Of a stretch of 64,000 nucleotides of DNA, positions 55,940 through 64,000 are shown one piece after another. This DNA is from Dactylonectria macrodidyma. Lineage: Eukaryota > Ascomycota > Sordariomycetes > Hypocreales > Nectriaceae. Both the position numbers and the translations under genes were made by a program. The DNA lies in NCBI GenBank assembly GCA_020744425.1, contig JAGMUV010000005.1, forward strand, positions 4,216,001-4,280,000, read 5' to 3'. Each line of letters starts with the position of its first letter. Position 1 is the first letter of the stretch. The notes under the pieces were generated by a model that worked only from the letters and a program-made list of their open reading frames with translations, was not told where the DNA came from and did no database searches.

Positions 55940-58900
55940 ATGGCAGCCAATGGCAGCTCGGTGCCGTCGACCGCCGCTGGAAATGGCGGAGACTCTGAAG
56001 TCCTGTCCAAGATTCACCAGGCGCTGGAGGTCGTCCACAGCCCCTATTCAACCAACGATGCCCGTCGCCAGGCCCAGTCCTTTCTCGAAGAGGTCAAAGA
56101 TATCCCCGAAGCCCCAATGCAAGGCTACAGCCTCGCCTCCAACAAGGCTCAGTCCCCTGTCGTCCGCCACTACGCCCTCTCCCTCCTCGAACATGCCATA
56201 AGATACCGATGGTCGTCGTACACGCAAGAACAAGCCGATGCCGTGCGGCGTTGGGTCCTGGAGCTCGGCCAGTCCGTCTCCAGAGAAGAGCCGTCGTATC
56301 TCAGGAACAAGACGGCCCAGCTCTGGGTTGAGGTGGCCAAGCGGAGTTGGGGTGCCGAATGGATGGATATGGATGCTATGCTTTGCCAATTGTGGCAAAT
56401 TCAAGACTCGGCCGTCCACAAGGAGCTCGTCATGTTTGTACTGGAGAACCTGTCGGATGAAGTCTTCACTGGCGATGACTCCGTCGTTGCCATGCGAGAG
56501 GGGGTCCTTAGCAAGGCTTGCGTTGAGATCTTCACACCTACGTCTGTGCTTGTTGAGGCGTTCCCCAACCGCCAACCTGGCCCCGATGTGCGACACGGTC
56601 ATGAGGGATGGCTCAGCCGTCTGTCCGAGTTCCTGAACTACTGCATTAACTTGGCCCCGAAAGATAACGAGGAAGTCAAGTCGTGTACCCTCAAGGGATT
56701 TTCAGTATTCCTCTCCCTCATGCCGTGGGCCATTCCCAAAGCAGTGTCTGCTGCCCATTGTGTCGACATCATGTGTGCTGGCCTGGCGTCTCCTCACATT
56801 GCCATACAAAAGGCATGCTGCCATCCCATCATCTACAAAATCGAGTAGCGCGACTAACTAACCTTCGTAGGCCTCTCTCGAATCGCTACATGCTCTCTAC
56901 TGCAGAACGAACTTTACAGACGACGAATTCCGAGAATTGGTTGCCCCCATGTTTAGGCGCAACTCTGTAGAACTATGCAAGGGTCTGCTTGAGTGGGCCG
57001 CAGTTGACCCTGAGGATATCGATGAAGACAAGTATCAAACATTGAAGAAGCTATCAGAGGTACGCCCATAGACTTACTTAAGTAGGCTGAGTACTGACAA
57101 ACCATGATAGATGCTGTCCTGTCTTGGTGACTACTTTGATCGGAAGTTCTCCAAGCTGCCCGCGGAGGCGGCAAAGGATGATTTCCTCAAGCTATTGGTC
57201 CAGGTTGTACAGAGTCCGAGCTTGATGATTTCAATTCCTGTCCTCGTCACTTGGACACGGCTTCTCAGCAATCGGGCAATTGGCCCTAGCGAGCTTGTTT
57301 CGCCCATGATTGGACCCCTGCTGGAGATCTGTAGCTCACGACTAGTACGATACGAGCACCTGCCCGAAGACACTCAAGAACCCACGTACCTATTCCTCCT
57401 GGAGGACACGGATACGACCCCTGAGAGGCATGCATTCCTCGGAAACTACCGACGCTACAGCTCCCAGGTCATCGAGGCCATCGTGCAATTAAAGCTTGTA
57501 GATGCAGTATCACACATTCTCAGCCGGACAGAAGACGTCCTCCTGCATCTTTACGACGGCCAGCCACCACTGAACAGTAACATGGCCCTGATCACTCAAG
57601 GAGAAGTTGTCGGCTAATCTGATTGACTAGAACAAAACTATTCGAAGCACTCCATGGCCGTTTTACGAGTCGACTCTCAGTACACTGTCATTGAGGCAAC
57701 TCTCAAAGGCTACATGAAGTGGAGAAGACATCGTGCTGCAGAATACGTACGTGTAGTTAGCTATATGCAACAACTCAAGCTAATGTCATACAGGAGCAGC
57801 AGAAAGCGGAGCTGGAAGCGGAGCTGGAGTCTTGGTGCAACAGATTGCTGGACATGAAATTCGAGGTATATCAAATCCACATATCTGACGAGATCCAAGG
57901 CGCTGACTACCATATTTATAGGACCCCATGATCAGGAAAAGGACATTGCAGCTGCTTGTCTACTTCTCGACGACTGCACTCAACAAGAATGCGCCCTTCA
58001 TGCTCAAGGTGCTTGAGCACATTCTGCTGACATGGCCTGACCTCCAACCAGAGTACCGGGCTTTCAATGACTCTATCAAGGATTTGCAGGGGGAGAGCAT
58101 GATTGAATTGCAGCGACTCGCATCGGAAATGCCGGATCATCTTCTGGTAAGAATTCCCTAGTCCTTTTCCTAGACATACTGACAAGATTCATTTCAGAGG
58201 GTGTACGATCAAATCGAAAATAGAGTAAATGAGATGATGTCATCGGGAACACTGGACGAGAAGCGGTCTATAGCATACAAGAGCTTTCTTTTCATCATCA
58301 TGTCGGTTTTCGTCCCTTATATTATCGAATACAACAGCTTGTTAACTAGTTTTAGTCATCGAGCCACGGGCCTCGACGCTCAGGCGAAGATCCAAAAACT
58401 ACGCGAGTTCATTGACCCTGTCAAGGCACAATGGCAGACCGAAAATGTCCGCACAGCTCTCAAGTCGTACTCGAGCTTCTGTGAGGTGCTTGGGATAGAT
58501 AAGGCGCAAGCATATCTAGTCAGCCGGCGAGCACACGAGATTCAGGACTGGGGCTCTCGCGAGCTTGATGCCGAAGGTCTTGCACTTCAGGCTGAGCTTG
58601 AGGAGCGATTGAAGGTTTGTGCGGGCTAGCGTTTTTTCAACACTTATAGCAAGTACTAACTTGCCGATGCAGCTTCTGCCTCTACGCTCAACCAAGTCCT
58701 TCCTTGCATTTTCTGTGGAAAGACTAGACAAGTCATCGGACGCTTTCAAGGCTTCATATGCCCTATGGCAAGACGGTTTCTCCAACATTCTAGCAGACCT
58801 TCTCGAGTTCCTGAGGTATGTTGTTCTGCTATTCGAAACGATTGAATCTGCTAACATTTGGCACAGCTTCGCGCATGCATCACACAACCCCGATAACTGG

Positions 58901-60323
58901 TCAGGTCTTCCATCTGAAATGCGACCGGTCGTCAACCGGGTTCTGAGCGACCGCTTCTGGCAAGCCGGTATATCGGAGGGAAGTAAGGACGACTTCTACG
59001 CGCGCGTGATGGACAAGAAGAATACTGTCGAGGGCCTTGCCTCGACTATTCGTGGGTCTGTCCGGTTCGTGCGTGAAACTGCTTACGCCATCATATACTG
59101 CATGAGCAGGCTGGACATGCAGTTTTACGGATTCGAAGGCCTCTCTGCGCCACTTTCCAAGGCGCTCTTCGCGGACTCGATCTGGCTCTCGACGCATCAG
59201 CAGAGCAATCTGCTGAACTTGGTCAGATACCTCGTCGATGACTGCCCTGTGGACTACCGAGAACACTTCCTCCCACAGTTGCTATCATCCTGCTTCCAGC
59301 AGATGGATGCCAAGGTGAATGGCGAGTGGGCCAAGATGGAGCAGCAACAAACGATTGAGGCGGAGGGCGAGGCAGGTCTCAAGGAGGAAATGAAGTCGGA
59401 GAGCATTCTGCGTCAAGTGACATACACAGCGGTGCTGATGGTGGCGGATTTCCTTGATCCGACAAAGCCCAGTGAGTCAAACACTCTCTTCTAGAACCAA
59501 GACTAACAAAGAGATAGACCCGCCAACGCTCAAGGCGCGAGAGTTCCAAGGTGCACCAGAGGATGCGCCGAAGGAGACATATCCAACCCTGCGACGGTTC
59601 TGCCTGATTCACCAGGAAGTTGTGGAGCCGCTCCTCGTTTTCTGCACACATGGTATCCGAATGCGTGATACGCGATGCTGCAGTATGATTCTGCGACTCT
59701 TCATCTCTCTGATCCCCGAATTCCACAACCTCGAGGGCCAGGTGCCAAAGTCGACATCGCAGAATGCTCACGAGGGACAAGATTCGACTGCGTATAGCGA
59801 TCCCTTCCCGGTGCCCTCCGCGATTTCGTCTGCTATCCGAGAGTACATCTCACTTGATGTGCTCCAGGCTTGTATCACCTCATTTCACGAGCCCTACTTT
59901 GTGGAGCTGCAAAAGGAACTTGCAGCCCTGATCGCTGCCATCATCGTCTACTATAGCCCGATCACAAACACGCCTAGAGAGGTGCTGCTGTCGTTACCAA
60001 ACGTGAACCCCGCCGACTTGGACCGGCTCACGGCGTATATGAGCAAGCCTGGAGCCCACACTCGTCAGCAACGCGCCCTGGTTCTGGATCTGCTCAAGGA
60101 TCTCAAGGGTGTCAGCGTGTCTGAGATGGGCAAGTTGCCTAAGAGCAGCGGCTTTGGAGGTGCCGAGCGACCCAAGAGGAGTAACCGCAGCAAGATGGCA
60201 CAGCAATTCATGAATGTCCCAGAACAGTCAGGGCCTGGGGCCACCAGATCGGGCGGCGTAGCTGGGCCCAGAGGAGCGACACCCGATGGCCTGGAGGGTG
60301 TGTCCAATCTCTTTGAAGGGTAG
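55940..60323 (+). CDS. MSN5: Exportin-5/Msn5-family karyopherin, 1285 aa, 11 exons
   Basis: The exons are 55940-56812, 56871-57059, 57111-57576, 57631-57746, 57794-57865, 57922-58146, 58198-58301, 58356-58614, 58673-58815, 58867-59471 and 59518-60323. Phases agree throughout. The family are HEAT-repeat RanGTP-binding exportins. Yeast Msn5 exports phosphorylated regulators and animal exportin-5 exports pre-miRNA. The N-terminus ([32 protein letters not shown]) is the importin-beta N-terminal type. Later Msn5/Xpo5 blocks include [44 protein letters not shown] and [16 protein letters not shown]. The C-terminus is basic and Gly-rich ([12 protein letters not shown]). The intron after exon 1 must use a GC donor (AAG|GCATGC). 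Introns 7 and 9 are multiples of three without stops. The family is secure; the exon 7/8 boundary is inferred from family continuity (IIIHRAT). Confidence 0.9.
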
Positions 60324-63300
60324 GAATACCAACACGCAGTAAGGATTGGGGTTTTGGTGAGTCAGGTCTGATAATTACAGTTGGAGATTGCTTGACCGTT
60401 GAGGAATCCCGGAGAGGCATAGGATTCTAGTTCATACGGACTCTATAAGACACGGTGTTCATGGTATTGGCTACGGCTTGAGCAGCTTACTCTAGAAGAG
60501 AAGAAAGTAGGAGAGAGCTCTGGGGGAGGCGCTGCGAAGGGGGTGGGAATCGAGGGAAATAGGATGGCCTTTGGAATAATTAGAGCGAGCATAGGGTTAG
60601 TGTACTTGGCATGTAGGCATTGGTTAAAGATGGCGATGCCGTGTCCCATGTCAGCGTGTGCCGGTTTTGCCCAGGGTCCTACAGAGACATGTTATTGACG
60701 TCTACACTGCTTCTTCATGGTGTAGGAGACGAGGGGTAACATCCAGCCTCGGCCTGACTGCAGATTGATGACCTCCTAAACTCGGCCAGCAAACGGACTT
60801 GTCGTGATGTGGAAAAGTAAGATGATCGCTGAGATGCCTCTGCAAGGATGACACCTGTTACCGGTGCTCCTCGGCTTGAGCATGTTGAGGGGGTGGCCTA
60901 GTCTTGGGTAAATAGAAAGTGGCAAGTGAAGAATGACAGGTCATGAGGTGGTGGCTGTTCCATTCTTTTGCCTGCATTTGTTGGAGATGCCTCGGCTCCG
61001 GCGCGCCCCTCTCCTCTCAGCCTCTCACGTCGCCCTCTCCCTCTCCTTCTCGCAGTCAGGTTGTCTTGTTAGTCTGGAACAGGCCCGGGACATGGGAAGT
61101 TGAAGTAGGCATCCAAACGCATCTAAATGGTCGACCGCATGGATCGGTGGGGTATGGCGAGTTTCGACTACGTAGTATGCGTGTGTGTGATGGGAATGGG
61201 ATGCTAGGTCTAAAAGCCGACAAGAAAGATGTGATTTCCGCAGACCGTTTTCTAGGTCTAGGTTGTCCATCGAAAGGCATTCTACGCAATCGCTAGAGGA
61301 GGCGAATTAATAAAACATGCGTATCTTGGGCTGAGACACAAGCTTGGAGATGGACACGCGCTAACTAATGAATGGCGCTGGTCTCGGTGCGGTGCGCAAT
61401 GGAGATGTAAGATAGACTTGGTTGATGAAGTCTCTTGAGTATTGAGCGTCACGTCGGCACGATGCCATGTACAGCAGCGACTCTGGTCGGATGCGGGGGC
61501 ATCCGAATGGTTGAGACTGCGAGCTGGGCTGTGCGGTCTTGGCTAGGTGCGCATCACATCGCACTATGTAGCATGTAGCATGTACATGGCTGCATCGGTT
61601 GGTCTGGACGTTGAGAAACGGCCATACAGGGTATACTAAGTACCTTATGCTATCCGTTGTATTAGTGAAAGAGACGAGAAGTGAGACATCTGAAACCTTC
61701 AACGGCGAAGGCGTCGGTTGTCCGAGACAGCACACCCATACACCACTGCCCAGGTTTGCCCATCTCAGACCTTCTGCGCCCCTGATGACAGAATGATGCG
61801 ACGATGGGCTGTCAGGTATTTAGTTGGCTGGAGAGACCTATAGGAGATATTCATCAGATTGCTTCACCTGTTGGTACGTAGCAAGTCGACACGACTCAGA
61901 CAAGCCCGTTCAACCTTCTTACCTAGAATACAGCCCTACTACTACCTATGTACGAGATCGTCAATTAGCTCCGCGTAACAGAGCAGCAACACGTGAGCTA
62001 AAAGCCGGTAGCCTTCCGGAAGAGCTATCCGGCATGACCTTGAACAGCGTGGCAACCGCAAGTTATTCGCATGCACAGCTGAGGGATCGGAAACGGAGCA
62101 CGCGGAAGATCAACCGGGGGAAGCGCCTCGCATTGTGCGAGTACCAAGCCTCGTCAAACGCCTCGATATTGGCAAGTTTCGCAAGGCATCCATTTCCGCG
62201 ATACGACTCAGCGTGAGGCCTCAATCGGTGGATCTCGATGGACGATCCTGCGCGCGCGCACAGAACAGGTAAGGATGTGTCGAGTCATCTCGTGCATGTT
62301 TTGGTGCCCGTCTGTCACTTCGTTTGTTTGGGACAGCAACTCGGCCAAGACGGAGCGGGCGACTTTCTCAGGACATACCGATATCTCCGTGTGGAAGTCC
62401 TTCGTATGTCGGTATGGTAGTAGTGAGCGCTATGGGCGCGAAATGGATGTGATGAGAAAGCAACCAATGCAAAAGCAACCGTCTCATTGTCCATACCTAC
62501 GTACCAACAATTACGACGTGAGGTAGTATTGGACACGGCAAGTGCCGGGGGCTTGAATCCGTTGGTGGGTCGTCACGCTACGAGAGGAAACATGGTGATA
62601 TTGTCAAGACGTCTGTGACCTGTCTTTTTCTCTCATGCATCATCCCTTTGTTTCCTCACTCACTCGAAAAATGCCTGCTGCTGCTGCCAGCACGGTTCGG
62701 GATATCTACTACTCCGTACAGTGCATGATTTAGTATGTACTATGTATGTAGTAATTGGCACTATCTCAATTGACTGCAAGACCAGCCCCTGGCCGTTGTT
62801 TTAGCCCAGACCACAACCCCCTTCGATCTCAATGGTGATGCTTCGGCATTTCGGAACCCCTCCCCTTGGCGTCGAATGAGAGCTGGAGCAAGAAGATGGC
62901 CCCAGCGGTGGTTACTATGTGCGTACGAAGGTCGAAGGGCGCTTTGAAACCCCTGGCCGCCATGATCCATGCGCGCCCACATCTCCAGATGGAAGAGCAG
63001 GTGTGAGCAGTGTCAAGAAGCAGGGCCAAGAAGGGTTCGATGGGCACAGATGACTCGAGGACGCTGAATCTTGGTTCTGTCGGCCGGAGGACATGCATCC
63101 TTGGTCACATTGGATTATTTCAACCCCAGCCAAGGTCGCATTGGATCATGGATGGATCCGATCGCCGTCGTCAGGCTTACGGGCAGATATTCCAGGGCAG
63201 GTAATCATCCAAGGCTCAGAGCACAGTGCACCGGTAAAGGTGAAACACTGTCTCGAAACATCCCCTTCCCCCCTCCACTTGCACTATTCTCGACCTAAAA

Positions 63301-64000
63301 CGTCCCTCCCACCCCCTTCTCATCGGTCTCAGTCTTCTCCTTGCCGACTTGGCATAGTTCTGTGTACATTTTCTACCGACGGCGAATCATCAATTGCATA
63401 GGGAATTGCCATTGCATGTCAACTCGACTAGCACGGGCGCCTTCAACAGCTGTGGCTTAATTCTTGCAGCATCACCACTAGGATGACTGACTTAACTACG
63501 TACCTGTTGCTTCCTTTTTCCTAATCCATGCTCAGGTGCGACTCCAATTCCTCCAGAAGCCACCCGAAACTTCAACGGTCCGTCAACGGTCTACAACGGC
63601 AACGGCCGAGTCAAAAGTCAGCCACCCAGTGAGGGCATCTGTCTCTCTCTCCCTCTCTTTGTCTTTGGCTACCTACCTACCTACGGTACGATATCACGAC
63701 ATCAAAAAAGCACTTCGACAAGACACACCCCAGCAAGGGATTCAATACGCACTCAAAACCCGCCATTCCAACCCTCCAAAATCAACCGACCAAGCGCTGT
63801 GCCGCACGCCTTTTGCAACTTTGCCCGTCTTCGCTCGCCTGAGCCTAGCCCCTGGTCCCGTTGTGCTCCCCATCCTGACCCATCCCGGCCCATTCCTGGC
63901 CCATTCTTGGGTTCCACCACCCGTCGCCTGTTCTGGTCCGCCCGTGTAAGGCAAAGCGAAGCAAACATCGATACTTACTCGCCTGGCTACTCCACGCCGC
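60324..64000. other. Gene-poor right end
   Basis: This 3.7-kb stretch follows the exportin gene. Frames at 61824-62216 and 63536-63949 lack recognisable domains; the second lies in a pyrimidine-rich area that could be a leader of a gene beyond the window. A TACC short tandem repeat lies at about 63669-63690. No RNA gene is seen. Confidence 0.45.

Noticed and set aside
56844..56870. GT donor at 56844 instead of the GC donor
   Set aside because: It would leave a 27-nt intron, too short for splicing, and add residues not expected in the family.
58302..58355. Reading 58302-58355 as exon
   Set aside because: The 18 residues interrupt the IIIHRAT block expected in the family. GT-AG ends and a TTAAC-like branch favour an intron, though retention remains possible.

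Overview
The window is nuclear DNA of a filamentous ascomycete, most likely Sordariomycetes/Hypocreales (an inference from protein style; no marker gene fixes the species). Genes are far apart, introns are short (about 50-290 nt) with GTRNGT donors and CTAAC-type branch sites, 5' leaders are CT-rich, and many proteins carry long Ser/Pro/Gln-rich regions. I support 15 protein genes and one protein-kinase pseudogene, with exon structures read directly from splice sites. I found no tRNA, rRNA, CRISPR array, intact transposon or secondary-metabolite core gene.

Layout. 1-14 kb: an unrecognised fungal protein with a 25-nt first exon (minus), a mucin-like single-pass membrane protein with NPF endocytosis motifs (plus), and a Whi5/Nrm1-type G1/S transcription repressor (minus). 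14-19.4 kb: the longest gene-poor stretch. 19.4-31.2 kb: a metallopeptidase with a jacalin-like C-terminus, phosphatidylserine synthase (CHO1), a DHA2-type MFS transporter with a very long N-terminus, and the H/ACA snoRNP protein GAR1. 31.8-36.2 kb: one large exon for a 1448-residue protein with a repetitive Pro/Gln-rich half and five regularly spaced Cys modules. 36.9-38.3 kb: a broken SRPK-like kinase. 39-49 kb: three minus-strand genes, SLM1 (TORC2/PIP2 effector), LDB17/SPIN90 (Arp2/3-linked actin regulator) and LRO1 (phospholipid:diacylglycerol acyltransferase). 50-60.3 kb: the NatC acetyltransferase catalytic subunit, a DUF1917 protein, diphthine methylesterase DPH7 and an exportin-5/Msn5 karyopherin with 10 introns, one of them GC-AG. 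60.3-64 kb: no gene recognised.

The genes are mostly single-copy housekeeping functions (lipid synthesis, cortical actin and TORC2 signalling, ribosome and translation-factor modification, nuclear transport, cell-cycle start). They do not form an operon-like pathway. The most unusual content is the five-module Cys-repeat protein, the decayed kinase beside it, the extended transporter N-terminus, and several gene-structure oddities.
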